A program made the position numbers and the translations under genes. Below the pieces are notes generated by a model that was not told the origin of the DNA, made no database searches, and was given only the letters and a program-made list of their open reading frames with translations. This document shows positions 22,262 through 34,646 of a stretch of 64,000 nt of DNA, one piece after another. Source of the stretch: Gambelia wislizenii (lineage: Eukaryota; Chordata; Lepidosauria; Squamata; Crotaphytidae); NCBI GenBank assembly GCA_030847615.1, contig JAUMIR010000004.1, forward strand, positions 186,622,501-186,686,500, in the 5' to 3' direction. How positions within the stretch are numbered: the stretch's first letter is position 1; each line of letters starts with the position of its first letter.

Positions 22262-23480
22262 AGTATTGCTGCTGTTGTTGTTATCTTTATTTCTATCCCA
22301 CTTTTTCCTGATTTGGGACTCAAAGTGGCATACAATAAAAAGACATTGTTAAAATCAGAAAAATACCAAAGTTAAAACAGAGTTATAGACTCATAGAATT
22401 GTAGAGTTGGAAGAGACCACAAGGGCCATCCAGTCCAACCCCCTGCCACACAGGAAATCACAATCAAAGCATCCCTGACAAATGGCCATCCAGCCTCTGT
22501 TTAAAGACCTCCAAGGAAGGAGACCCCACCACGCTCCGAGGGAGTGTGTTCCACTGCCAAACAGCTTTTACTGTCAGAAAGTTCCTCCTAATGTTGAGGT
22601 GGAAACTCTGTTCCTGGAGCTTGCATCCATTGCTCCGTGTTCTAGTCTCTGGAGCAGCAGAAAACAAGCTTGCTCTATCCTCAACGTGACACCCCTTCAA
22701 ATACTTAAACAGGGCTATCATATCGCCCCTTAACCATCTTTTTTCCAGGCTAACCATACCCAGCTCCCTAAGTCTGTCCTCATAAGGCATGGTTTCCAGA
22801 CCTTTCACCATTTTAGTCACCCTCCTCTGGATACGCTCCAATTTGTCAATATCCTTTTTGAATTGTGCTGCCCAGAACTGGACACAGTATTCTAGGTGAG
22901 GCCTATTAAACAACAAAAAAGTTTAAAACAGCTAAAAGATTTAAAAAACACACATACACAACACACACATACATCCCAGCACAATCATTAGCAGAGATCA
23001 GCAAAGGCCTGCTGAAACAAGAAAGTTTTTAATTGGCTTTAGAAGGAAAACAGGGAGGGTGCCAATCTGACTTCTGTCGGCAGAGAGTTCCAGAGCTTGG
23101 GGGCAGCCACTTGAAAAGTCACTCTCCCGATTCCCACCAGATTTAACTGTGAGGGTGGTGGGATAGAGAGAAGGGCCTCCTCAGCAGACTGAGGAACCCC
23201 AGGCTGATTCATAAGGTCCTTCAAATAAACTGGACCTGAGCCGTGAAGGGCTTAAAGGTCATTACCAGCACTTTGAATTGTGTCAGGGTTGACATGTTCA
23301 GACCTCTCCTGATTACAGGGGTGAACTGAAACAGACAGTAGTGATAGGATCCTGACTGGGCTACACCAAGGTCTCTGCAGCTATCTGCCTCAACACATCC
23401 CATGATTGCAAGAGGACTGGACACATCATTATTTACCATGCCCCTCTCCAAAGCCTTGGAAATGTTTGTGAGGCTTCAAG
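22262..23480 (-). pseudogene. L2 LINE ORF2 C-terminus and 3' tail, split by CR1
   Basis: On the minus strand, 23224 down to 23039 encodes the C-terminal L2 motif 'VAAPKLWNSLPTEVRLAPSL'. The left end has the L2-type tail module (T-rich/GTT run, 'ctatcccactttt', 'ggcatacaata'). The CR1 at 22386-22910 lies between tail and ORF. 'gttaaaacag' (left) and 'gtttaaaacag' (right) flank the CR1 and look like its TSD. The right-hand boundary of the L2 is approximate. Confidence 0.75.
22386..22910 (-). pseudogene. CR1 LINE 3' end
   Basis: The minus-strand frame 22916-22464 gives 150 residues of the CR1 ORF2 C-terminus, from 'RPHLEYCVQFWAAQFKKDI' through 'MPYEDRLRELGMVSLEKRW' to 'SPSLEVFKQRLDGHLSGML'. The CR1 3' UTR follows ('ttggaagagaccacaagg'). 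It is 5'-truncated and still open across this part, hence relatively young. Confidence 0.95.
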
Positions 23481-24434
23481 GCTTGGGTTCTGGAGGGTAG
23501 TGTGGGCAGACATCATAGCTATATCTCCCAATGTACGATCTCAGCCAAACTTTTGCAAATGTTATGCAAATCTATTTCCTCTTCTGTCATTGATACATTT
23601 CCTCTGTTTTGACAGTGTGCAGATGACAACCCTATTTCCTCACCGCTCGGCGAGACAATACAGATATCCAGTTTATCCCATGGTTAATATGCTCACTGGA
23701 GTGAATGTCTAGAAAAAATGGTTGTTTGTATTCACTTATATTTATTTTTATTTATAGTATAATTTTTATACCCCACCCTTCAGTCTGAAAGGCTCCCATG
23801 CTTACAAATTGCTAAATTGACAGTTTTGTGCCTTTAGGCTTGCAGCCTTATAGTTTATGTAATATTGGTGAATGGCATAAAGGGAAAACTTAGGCTATTG
23901 CTAGATAAGGAGGATGAAGATGATGCAATATATCAGACCCTTTCATGTTATCTGATAGATGTGTGTGTGTGTGTAGGCAACAGTATGCTCCATTGCAATC
24001 CTCCTGTGTTTTGCACCATGTCTTCCATCTTTTTCTTATCACACACATACACAGCAGTTCAGGAGGGAAAGCTGGAGTAGCTCTACAAGGCCTTTTGACT
24101 GGAAGTGACAGAAGATGTCTATCTGGTAGCACCCTGTAATAGAGGCCTATTTTTCCAAGTTTAACTAACCTAAGTAGGTTGGTGCAGCTTCTAAGAAACT
24201 ACCCAAGCTTATAACCATGTCTACTAGGTATATTTTAGGGACTGCCTGGTATTGCCTCCATACTGAAGCCCTAGTGGGCCACCGTACACAGCCAGACCTA
24301 GATTTGCTATTAACAATTGCAAGAAGTTCAGTAAACAGTGTAAAAGGAGGAGAAGAAAGAGAACTGTAATTCATAAAAACAAACACAAACAAAAAAACAT
24401 GAGGGAGAAAGTGGTAGAGATAAGGGAGTGTTGC
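23481..24434. other. Unassigned DNA with an L2-like tail
   Basis: At 23735-23815 'tttttataccccacccttcagtct...cttacaaattg' is another copy of the short tail module. A TG run lies at 23961-23974. Nothing else is recognised. Confidence 0.4.
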
Positions 24435-24436
24435 TA

Positions 24437-24694
24437 CAGTAGCCCCCCCCCCCCCCGTATCTGCTGGCAGTTTGTTCTTGGGGGATGTATGGATACTGAA
24501 AACTATGGATAATAGCGAACACCATTGAAAAAAATAGGACATCTGGTTTAAAATACCATTGAGTTCCCTTGGAGGACCTAGAAAATGTTAGAGAGGACAC
24601 ATTTTCTATGAAGACTATGGTAGGTGTGCTGTTTTGTGTCCTGTGGATAATTGAGTCAGGGGATAATGAATTGGTGGATATGGGGGTCCTACTG
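24437..24694. mobile_element. Tigger/pogo-like MITE
   Basis: Same family as 7704-7954: the body 'ggacctagaaaatg...gacacattttct' and right end GGGGGTCCTACTG match. The left end is CAGTAG followed by a run of 14 C (24443-24456). TA is present on both sides. Confidence 0.85.
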
Positions 24695-24696
24695 TA

Positions 24697-27110
24697 CTGT
24701 GAGCCTTATATAAAGGATCAGTTAATATAGTTAGGTGAAAAATAAATGGGTAAAATTAAGATAAACTAAAAATGTTACAGCTTAATCACTCCTTAAAATA
24801 CTCAATATTAACAACACTGTCAATCCAATCTACTCATAAAGTTTCTTGTGGAGAGAAAATGTGGGATTCTCACAGGTGGGTGGAGGACTGAAGCTCTGTG
24901 GGATTCTCATGGGCAGGCAGGAGATGGTGACCCTGCCTACAAATTTCTCCCCAGCCATTTTTTCCTGATAGGAATTTCTTCTGATCAAAGAACTACACCA
25001 GCAGAAAATAGCTGAAGGGAAGCAGTTTTTAGAGGGGAAAGTGAAAATAGGAGAGGGTCCTCCATTCCATATTGTGCTTTAAACCTCCACACCCTCAGCT
25101 TTACAGGAGGATGGCAGCAACCTGACTGGATAGACAGAATCCTGAAGCTCTTCCTTGCCACCTAGCTTTTTGTCTTGTGGGGAGGGAGGCATTTTTGCTA
25201 CTGTTATGCAGTCTGGATGCCTTCCACTTTTTTGTTTGTATGTTTGCCTATGAAATCCCAAACCTTGCATTGTGATTGAGCTAGCATTTGGTGATTGATG
25301 GTGGTGCCATCACATGCTACTTTGTTTAAAGAGGCAGTCTTTGGGTGGGGTCAGTCAGGCTTGCCAAGCTTCCAAAGTTAATGCCAGCATAATAACCACA
25401 GTTGTCCACAAGCAAAGTGACTGTGGGATGACTCAGCAAGAGGAGTCAGCCAGCTCGATTCTCATCATCCCAGTTGGAGTCTATTCAGAAGATTCTAGGC
25501 CCTGCAGCATGCTAATGACTCTGAGCTGTTATCAGCCCAGTCTGCAATTATCATCCCAGGCTTCAGCATCATCATTAGTTACTAGAAAGCTGACCTTTGA
25601 AGGGGATGTCACTGTTGGAGAAGGCAAGTGGCATCCCTAATAGTTCTTCCATCAGTTCCTTTAGAAATTCATGGTGAGAGCCACAACAAACAGCAATGCT
25701 GTCCCATGCTCTTCCTTTCATGATTAGCCCTCTGAAGTTGAATCTTCTTCTTTGAAAAATTCTATATCCACCTTTGCCATGAAGCCAGCCACTCTCATCT
25801 GGTCCAGCTCAAGGTGTTTTGCTGTGGGAGGCAGAACAGCAAATAGTGTCCCCAGTCCCAAAGTAAAGATAAACAATACCTTAGGCCAGTCAAGTTATTT
25901 TGTCACCTGAGGCAAAGGTCTCACAAGCAAACTTCTCCCTTGCTGACAGTAAAAATACAGTAATGTTACTGTACTTTGCCCTGACAGAAAGAAGAGGGCA
26001 ATGAAAATGAAAATAAATAACAAAATAAATGCCCATCCACTGCTCTTTCATGACACTCCAAATCTACTGCCACCTCCCTCTACCTAACATTAAGGTCGGC
26101 CCTGTCTCTGGTGAGTTATATTGCATGGGTAGAGTGCTATTTTCAAGCTCCCTGATGCTTTGGAGCAGCAGTCTATAAGTGGAATGGACAAGGTTATTTA
26201 AAAAAAATAAATAAATTCAGGCATGAAGTCACAAATAGACACATTGCCAAACAATCTGCATGATACCAGCTAAAATAATAGGAAAACAGTGTTCCCCAGT
26301 GAATCTGAATCTGCCAGAAATAAAGAAGTTGGAAATGATGGTACTTTGTATAATACACCCATCCCCTGGTTTAGAATTAAGAAATCTCTGATACCAACTG
26401 GTTGTGGGGGAGGTAAGGAAGAAGCTACAAAAATCATTTATGACTTGCAACTTATGAGAACCTGATCCAGCTTTTTGGAACTGAACTGTTGGCAGTTCAG
26501 ACACAATTGAAGTGTCCTAAATTTAGGGGGAAAACATTACTCAGAAATGTTTTGTTTTGCACTTCTGGCTGTTCAGGAGCTGGCAAGGATAAACTTCTAT
26601 TAAAGAAAGTGATTTATGTGGGCTTGTAAGGGTTGTAGATTTATTTCTAGTGGCCATAGCAAAACATGATAAGAGATACACGACTGCATTTGAATCCCCC
26701 ACCCCACCCCCAAACACATGTGCAATTTTATGTCTGCTTACTTGGGAATACATCCCACAGAATGCCTTACTTCCAAGAATGCCTTAAAAAAGAAATGCAT
26801 GACATCATCTCGTTCAGTGTTTTCACAACAACCATGAATGGAATTGATTCATTTTTCTTTCATGGCGTATTATCAGAGGAACAAATTGGTGGGGAGGCTT
26901 AAGAGTTGATGGCAATTGCATATCCTCCTTAATTTTTAATTAGGGCCTCTCTCCAGCCTAATTTAGTGACATACATTAAATGAGCATTACTACAATTAAC
27001 CAAATCATAACATTTTAAAGGCTTTCAAAACAGACCTATTTATGCACTCAGAGTACATGAGCCCAGGGTCAGTCCCACATTAAGCACAGTGAGGCAGCTT
27101 CCTAAGACAA
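24697..27110. other. Unassigned DNA
   Basis: No repeat family or exon recognised. The part at 26900-26990 is AT-rich with homeobox-like TAAT/ATTA motifs, but I cannot support conservation. Confidence 0.3.
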
Positions 27111-27377
27111 CAGAATTTGAGTGTCATGAAAGGGGAGCAAATTGTTAGTTTTATACTTGGTTATTATTATATTTCTACTGGCAGGGATGAGAAGTGCTCC
27201 GGTTCATATGCCAAAGTAACTGGGTACTATGTATGCAAAGACAGCCATTTAGTCTGGAATATCAGTAAACAAGGGCATCTTAATTCCATTACCCACAATA
27301 TCAGAAGTACTTTCCCCTGGCCATCCTCTAATGTGATATATACCATCCTCTGTCAACCATGCTCTTCAGCACCCTAC

Positions 27378-27698
27378 GGAGATTATCAGACGCGGCAAAA
27401 ACCATGTCAGAAGATTGTGAGAACAGGCAGGTGTGAGATTATCAGACGACGATGTCCTCCAGCATCCCTGGGTCACAGCACGGCTGGAAGGTGTTCCTTT
27501 CTATTAGCAGCTTGTTCTCATCAATACAAAAGGGAAGCCTCATCCATGGCAGTGCTGCACCCCTGGAACAGCTGAATGATGCGGGTGTCTGGTAAGGTCA
27601 CCCTTTCTGTTCTCCTTCCATTCTTCTGACACAGTTTGGAATGCTTTTTTTTTTCTTTTTTTTTTTTTGGCTGCATTCCACCATGTCTGATAATCTTC
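27378..27698 (+). mobile_element. GGA-family MITE, short form, copy I
   Basis: A 321-bp element with ends GGAGATTATCAGACGCGG and CCATGTCTGATAATCTTC, flanked by exact TAC duplications (27375-27377, 27699-27701). A second copy of the terminal motif sits inside at 27435-27450. 'gtgtctggtaaggtcaccctttc' matches the donor-containing block of copy H on its minus strand. It interrupts the GIY-YIG coding region, and the empty site is in frame. Confidence 0.88.
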
Positions 27699-28255
27699 TA
27701 CATCAGACAAACAAGCCAGTCTCTGAGCCAGAGGATAAATAGACATAAATCAGACATTAGGAATGGGAATAGACAAAAACCAGTTGCAGAACACTTCAGT
27801 CTTCCTGGGCATTCCATCTCCAACCTCAGGACAGCTGTATTTGAACAAAAGAAATACAAAAGAAGATTGCAAAGAGGAATAGCCAAATTGGAATATATCC
27901 ACAAATTCCAGTCCATCAACAATAGGTTGAACAGAGACAATGGTTTCCTGGCATACTATACTTATCATAACACTAGTTAACACCCTAGTCTCATGAGGGT
28001 GCTCTTGAACCAGAATCACATTACATTCCAAAACCTCTTCCACCATTTATATGGTAACACACCCACCCTGGCCTTAGGCTATATCTTTCCCGCTTGCCTT
28101 TGTCCTTTAATGGCCATCATTAAACTAACTAGTCACCTCATCACCACACCCACTAGTTTTGCATTTCTTTTGCATATCTATGGCTATTCAACTGCCTGCT
28201 TATAAGATTTGCTCCTGGGCAGCAGTTCACTCCAGCATCTGAGGAAGTAGACTAA

Positions 28256-28613
28256 GGACTTTTTCAGATGTGAACTTACCGTGCAAGAAGGCTTGTAACA
28301 GGCGTGACGCTGCTGTGCGGCAGGGGGCCTGTTTCGTACGATACCGTCCCCCTGCCGAAATCAGCTGTGTCAGTTCCACGAGAAACTGGAGGCAGCCATG
28401 CCATATTTGGCCATTTTTTACTCACAGAAGTTGCCCGTGAATAAAAAATTAAAAATGGCCAAATATGGAGTGGCTGCCTCCAGTTTCTCGTGGAACTGAC
28501 ACAGCTGATTTCGACAGGGGGACGGCATCGTACGAAACAGGCCCCCTGCCGTGCAGCAGCGTCGTGCCTGTTATGAGCCTTCTTGCACAGTAAGTTGCTG
28601 TCTGAAAAAGTCC
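28256..28613. mobile_element. Palindromic GGA-family MITE, copy C
   Basis: A 358-bp foldback with ends GGACTTTTTCAGATGTG and CTGTCTGAAAAAGTCC, and exact TAA duplications (28253-28255, 28614-28616). The loop near 28435 is 'actcacagaagttgcccgtgaat'. Its arm sequence differs much from copies A, B and D, yet loop and tips are alike. Removing it restores 'gaagtagactaagtctatg' in the Penelope-like 3' end. Confidence 0.92.
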
Positions 28614-28690
28614 TAAGTCTATGAAAGCTTATGCTACAATTTTCTCTCCCTCAGTCTCAAAGGTGCTACAAGATCCTCTTGCTTACTGGG

Positions 28691-29163
28691 TACTATGTAG
28701 TGTATGTTGATGTGAATGAGTAGGGAAACACTGCTTGCTGCTCTCTCTCTGGTGGGAAAATGTTTTCGATGAGAGGGGTGCTTGCTGGCCCTTCCCCTCC
28801 ATCCCATTGCTGTTGTCCAACATTACTACTTTCCATGTGTCACAGAGTGAAGGCCTGAAGCATGAGGCTGTGGGCTGCCAAGTCAACACTATCACAGGCC
28901 CTGAGATTTCAGGGATAAAATCTGAGATTTAGGGATGACTGTGAGGCTCCTGCCTCTTATTCTACCACTTATCCCACCAGATGTAAGTTTCTGCCTAGGT
29001 ATCCACTGCCACCATATATGAAGACTTCCACAATCTCAGTGCTACAACCAAGATCAAGGGCTTTCCCTTATCACCACCTCTGCCATCAATGTAAAGGCCG
29101 CCTCTTGTCCCACTGCTGTGGCCACCACTGTGGGGGCCTAATAGATGCCCTCAAGATTCATGT
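28691..29163. other. Unassigned DNA
   Basis: Nothing recognised. Confidence 0.35.
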
Positions 29164-29184
29164 GTGGAATATTATGCAGTTTCT

Positions 29185-30305
29185 ATTGCCATAGAACACC
29201 AATTGGAACCAGAGATCATCAAAGAATATATGGTTAAATTGGCGCAGAATCTTGGTTATAATATCCAATTAGAAGCTTGGATAGAGATATGGAAAAGAAA
29301 CAATAAATTTACACTGTGCATGGAATTAAGAGAAAACTGTTATAAAACAATGTTCCACTGGTATATGACACCACAAAAGTTAGCTAAAATTTATAAAGAA
29401 AAGGAAGCAAAATGCTGGAAGTGTGGAAGTGAAGAAGGATCTTATTACCATATGTGGTGGTCATGTAGAATTGCTAAAAAGTATTGGATAAACATCTACA
29501 GTTGGATTAAGAAAATATTAATTATTGAATTTAAATTCACGCCAGAGGTTTTCTTATTAAATTTAGTTGATAATGAAATCCCGAAAGAATTGAGAAACTT
29601 GATATTCTTCATGACCACCACAGCCAGGATATTTCTGGCTAGATACTGGAAACTAAAAGAAGTACCAAAGATAGAGGAATGGTTGCTAAAACTGGAGGAG
29701 GTAGCAAGGATGGGAGAACTCACATCGTGGATGAAATATAAAACAAAAAAATTAGGAAAGAATGGGAGAAATGGATCAATTTCTTGAATTTGGAATGGAA
29801 TGAAGTTGCAGCAATATGGCTCACTGACTAGTTAATTAGTTGAGTAGATGATAAATGTAATAATGGATAAATAAAAGGGGAAGTGTGGAAGCTAGACATA
29901 TAGATGTAGAGAGATATCTATACACTTACATACAGTATTTATATTCATATAGACCTGGTTGTTTTTAATCCTTGGACAATTAAAAACAGGAATTTAGGGA
30001 AGGCGTACAGAGATTGAAATGGAAGTAAGTCCTGTTAATACAAATATACTGTATAGAGACAAATATACATATATAAATGAATGTAAGTTCAAGTATAAGA
30101 AAGGTTAAAAGGGAAGAAGTAGCAAGTTTATGAACCAGTATGGTAGGAAGGAATTTAGTGTATTAATGTATTTTATTAGTGATACTGTCTGTATATATAT
30201 AGATTCATTGTGTATGTACTTGTGTGTATTTGTGGTAATGTTTTGTTTTCGTGTGTTTGTGAGATATTTGTATAAAATCTTCTTAATAAAGAGAATTTAA
30301 AAAAA
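29185..30305 (+). pseudogene. L1 ORF2 C-terminus and 3' UTR
   Basis: The open frame to 29787 encodes the end of an L1 ORF2 protein. It includes 'FHWYMTPQKLAKIYK', the C-terminal zinc-knuckle-like motif 'CWKCGSEEGSYYHMWWSC' and 'FFMTTTARIFLARYW'. The 3' UTR runs to an AATAAA at about 30286 and an A-rich end at 30297-30305. It is strongly 5'-truncated, but the remaining coding part is uninterrupted, so it is fairly young. It belongs to the same L1 lineage as 33482-34642. Confidence 0.9.
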
Positions 30306-30394
30306 AGAAATTAGAAGAAAACTAGGGACTTTGAAGGGCAGCTACAAGGGAACTAGAGAAGTTCCTGAAATGTCAAGATACATAATTGAATACT

Positions 30395-31345
30395 AAAGTT
30401 TGGATTGTCCACGCCATCATATTTCCCATTTCTATGTATAGTTGTGAAAGCTGGGCAGTGAAGGAAGCAGATAGGAAGAAAATCAACTCATCTGAAATGT
30501 GTAGCTGGAGAAGAGTTCTACGGATAGCCTAGACTGCTAAAAAGACAAATAAATGGGGCCTGGAGCAAATCAGACTTAAACTTTTCCTAGACTAGATTGA
30601 GACTGTTGTACTTTGACCATATCATGAGAAGACACAGAATCATAGTATCATAGAGCTGGAAGAGCCCACGATGGACATCCAGTCCAACCCCATTCTGTCT
30701 TGCAGGAATACACAATCAAAGCACTTCTGACAGATGGCCATCCAGCCTCTGTTTAAAAACCTCCAAAGAAGGAGACTCCACCACACTCTGAGGCAGCACA
30801 TTCCACTGCCGAACAGCTGTTACTGTCCTAATGTTTAGGTGCAATCTCTTTTCCTGTAGTTTGTACCCATTGCTCCGTGTCCTAGTCTCTGGAGCAGCAG
30901 AAAACAAGCTTGCTCCCTCTTCAATATGACATCCTTTCAAGTATTTAAACATGTCTATCATGTCACCTCTCAACCTTCTTTCTCCAGGCTAAACATACCC
31001 AGCTCCCTAAGCCGCTCCTCACAGGGCATGGCTTCCAGACCTTTCACCATTTTGGTAGCACTTCTCTGACACATTCCAGATTGTCAATATTCTTCTTGAA
31101 TTGTGATGCCCAGAACTGGGCACAGTATTTCAAATTCACTAGAAAAGATAATAATGCTTGGTAAGGTAGAAGGCAGTAGGAAAAGAGGAAGACTACATTC
31201 CAGATGGATAGACTCAGTCAAAGAAGCCACAGCACTGAGCCGGTGGGACCTGAGCAGGGTTACTGATGACAGGGTGACTTGGAGGTCTCTCACTCATAGG
31301 GTCACCATAGGTTGAAGTCAAGTTGACATCAGTTAACAACAACAG
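30395..31345 (+). pseudogene. RTE/BovB-like LINE C-terminus, split by CR1
   Basis: The left part (to about 30642) contains decayed text of the type 'YSCESWAVKEADRKK' and 'RRHRI'. The right part (31128-31315) encodes 'IIMLGKVEGSRKRGRLHSRW' and 'DDRVTWRSLTHRV', which I recognise as the end of RTE/BovB-type ORFs. It ends in an 'aacaacaacagcaacaag' tail. The CR1 at 30640-31128 is inserted in the opposite orientation. The clade assignment is from memory of the motif. Confidence 0.65.
30640..31128 (-). pseudogene. CR1 LINE 3' end
   Basis: On the minus strand the CR1 ORF2 C-terminus reads 'MRGDMIDMFKYLKGCHIE' to 'SPSLEVFKQRLDGHLSEVL', followed by the CR1 3' UTR with repeated 'gaatcatagtatcatag'. 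More upstream ORF2 sequence is present out of frame up to 31128. Confidence 0.93.
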
Positions 31346-31676
31346 CAACAAGAAATTCTATGGGTGCCTCCACCAACCTGTTTTTCACTCAAAAGGGTGC
31401 AGCTGACATTTTCAGGTTTATTTAATTTTCCAGATTTGAATTTGAATCATAATGCATATCTCCTCACTCTTACAAATAACTGGCAAACATGTCCCATTTC
31501 AGATACTTCAGTTTGGGCAATCTTGGAAACAAGTTATTTGAAACCTCTTTTGGATGAACCTATTCATTTAAGGAAGAAAAGGAGTAGTGGCCCCTGATGG
31601 ATGCACCATCTCTTGTCAATTTGATCTTTATGGTCATGCTATGCTGCCTCTATGGGAGTGTCTTGGTTTTTTAGAT
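31346..31676. other. Unassigned DNA
   Basis: Nothing recognised. Confidence 0.35.
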
Positions 31677-31754
31677 TATAAGACATACTTTTTTCCCTTA
31701 AATATTTTTATTGACACAAAGGTTTTTTTATAACATATAACAACATACAAGGAA

Positions 31755-32390
31755 AAACTCTCTCTGGCTTTTCTTCGCAAACGAAGATTCAGGAAGGACT
31801 CATCCCGCGCTTTCTGCAAGTGCGCTGATGACTAAAAAGGCCAATCCAAGATAAAGAAGTCCGGTTGCAGAAAGCACAGCAGAGGGTCTCCTTGGGTGAT
31901 GTTTCTGGGTTGTGATTCTTTCTGCGTTGTTGTTTCTCTTCAAGACTTGTTCGGCGTGAGTTCTCAAATAAGGCTGCAGCATTGTGGATAGTACGTCTCC
32001 ATGCCTCCCGATGTGAGGCCAGGACGGACCATTGTTGGTGATCAATTTGGCCGAGCCTGAGATGTTGTTTCAGGGAGTGTTTGTATTGCTTTTTTGGAGC
32101 ACCCTTATTACGCTCACCAGTGGCAAGTTCACCGTAGAGTAGTATTTTGGGGAGGCGATGGTCCTCCATCTTAGAAATGTGCCCTGCCCAGCGCAGCTGC
32201 GTTCTCAATATCATGGCCTCAATGCTGGTGATCCCTGCTTGCTCAAGGACAGCAACATTCGTCACATAGTCAGTCCAGTGTATATTTAGGATTGTGCATA
32301 GACAGCGCTGATGAAAGCATTCGAGGAGTCGTAGGTGATGGAAATAGGTGACCCATGTTTCAGATCCATAAAGGAGGATAGACTACAACA
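31755..32390 (-). pseudogene. Non-LTR retrotransposon ORF C-terminus (clade uncertain)
   Basis: The minus-strand frame 32265-31789 gives 158 residues with 'LRTQLRWAGHISKMEDHRLP', 'KKQYKHSLKQHLRL' and a terminal zinc-finger-like 'CCAFCNRTSLSWIG...HQRTC'. This is the end of an endonuclease/reverse-transcriptase ORF known from many vertebrate and mollusc LINEs, possibly RTE-related. A sister copy in the opposite orientation is at 61195-61760. It interrupts the L1 3' UTR. Confidence 0.8.
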
Positions 32391-33037
32391 AAGACAAATA
32401 CAATACATACTATATACAGTACACTTAACCTAAACTAAAATGAAATAACTACAAAACTAAAGTAAATCAAGGAAAAGGGAACCACGATTGACTTCCAGCT
32501 TTCCAGCTAATGGTTATAATTATTTACTTCTCATATTTCTAAGTTCTTAGCTAAATAAACTTCTACTTAATATTTAATCCTACTATTCTTCAAAACCTAC
32601 TACTGATATTCTCCCCCAGTAATCTCTCTCTCTTTCTAAAAAAAAAAAAGAATTGTTAATTCCCAATCTTTAGAAAAATGACTTACTGACCTCTCTCTAT
32701 TTAACATAGTCAATTTATCCATCTCTGCAAGGTTGTACAGTTTCATCAGCCAAACTTCTTACGATGGAATAGACATGTCTTTCCAGTTTGTGCATAGAGT
32801 TGTTTGAAAGCTGTGATCATGTACTGAATAACTCTTCCCTGGGTCTTCTTGATTTGCTCATCCATCAATCTCAGCAAGAAAAGTTCTGGTTTCCATTGTA
32901 CTTTCAGTTTCAAAATGTCCTCCATCAAACAATGTATCTGCATCCAATTTTTTTCCACCTTAGTACAAGTCCACCATATGTGATAAAAGGTACATGTAAT
33001 AAAAAGATAAATATTATTGGAACCTTTATATATCAGA

Positions 33038-34610
33038 GGACTTTATCAGATGATCCCTTTAAAATGTTATTTTGCTGGCATAAAAAAAAAACATATTTTT
33101 TTTTGCCAGCAAAAGAATCCTCCAGCCCCCCCCCCCACCACATTTACCTTGCTCTCCCAGCAAAGGCCGCTCTGGCAATAAAGAGGAAGCCCTGTTCACT
33201 TCCTTGTTTGAAATTCCATGAGACTTTTCTGGGAAATAAAAACAAAATAAAGCATTAGAAGTTTTAAAAGCACACACACACACACTTTAAAAGTCCCAAG
33301 TAACCCAGGGAGGGTCATAAAAAGAGCAAAACTTACTTGGATGTCTGATCTCACCCCGAAGTGTTTGCGCCAGACCAGCCGTTCTCACTGCAGTCATGAG
33401 AGTTAAATGGCCCAAGGTTTCACATCCCAGCAGGTGGGATCAATTGACAGCTTAAGCCATCAATTAAAAAATACGGGTTTGAACTGGTGGACATATAAAG
33501 TTTTAATAAAATTTCAGGAAGGGTCCAGTAGGTTTAAAACGAGGGAAGAATTGGAGGAGGAACAAAGAATCTGTAATTGGTTCCAATATCATCAACTTCT
33601 GGAAAGAAATAATATGTATAAGAACTATTGGGATTAGAACATCAAAAGACAGAACTTGACACATGGATAATGGAGGATAAGGAAGTTACAATATCAAAGG
33701 TATATAAGCTATTACTAAAATTAGATCTAGAACCAGAATCAGTTAAAGAATATATGATCATGGAATATTGGGCAAAATATCTTATTAGAAGAATTGGGGA
33801 TGCTTTGAAAAAAAAATATGAAATTCTCACCATGTACTGAAATAAGGGAGAATTGTTATAAAATGCAATTTCATTGTTATATGACACCGCTAAAACTAGC
33901 AAAAATGTATAAAGAAAACAGAAGCAACTGTTGGAAATGTGGGGACATAAATGGTTCACTATTCCATATGTGGTGGTCATGTAAAGCAGCAAAAGAATTT
34001 TGGATGAACATACTCAATTTAATAAGAAGAATACTAAAATTAGATTTTAGACTAAAACCGGAATTATATTTATTACATATTATCGATAGAGACTTTCCTA
34101 AAGAATTTTAAAATGTAATGCTATATATGACCACCACAGCAAGAATCACTTACGTGAGATATTGGAAACAGAAAATGATTCCAAATACCGAGAAATGGAT
34201 GTTTAAATTACTGGAAATGGTTCAACTCACTTGTTGGATCAAACACCAATCAACAAATAAATTCAGGAAGGAATTGAAAAACTTAATTGAATTTTGGAAA
34301 ATGAACTGGAATGAACACGCAGTAATATGGTTTACAGATTAAATGTAGGTGTAATCTGGAATAATGGATTAAAAAATAAAGAAAACTTATAGGTTACGTC
34401 TTCTGTTGGAGGTGCGGGGAAAATTTTGTAGATTAATATATGGTGAATTTTCTTTAAAGGCTCTGTATCAGCAAAATTATTGTGTAGCAAGATGTTAAAT
34501 TGTTAGTTAAGAAAGTAAAAATGTATGTTAAAGCAAGTTCAAATACAGGTGAGAAGGAAGTTGATTGTATAATTTTTTATTGATTTATATGAAAATCTGT
34601 ATCTTTTAAA

Positions 34611-34646
<36 letters not shown>

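Larger units (their letters stand above)
27180..28690 (+). pseudogene. Penelope-like retroelement, GIY-YIG endonuclease end
   Basis: 27180-27377 encodes the lead-in to the GIY-YIG domain ('SSNVIYTILCQPC', the GIY position being IYT). After the MITE at 27378-27698 it continues with 'YIRQTSQSLSQRINRHKSDI' and 'VAEHFSLPGHSISNL', ending near 27980. This is the C-terminal GIY-YIG endonuclease of Penelope-like elements. The downstream part (27980-28690) ends in 'gaaagcttatgctacaa...tctcaaaggtgctacaagat', matching the 3' end I know for such elements. A palindromic MITE (28256-28613) splits this end. Both insertion sites rejoin cleanly. Confidence 0.85.
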
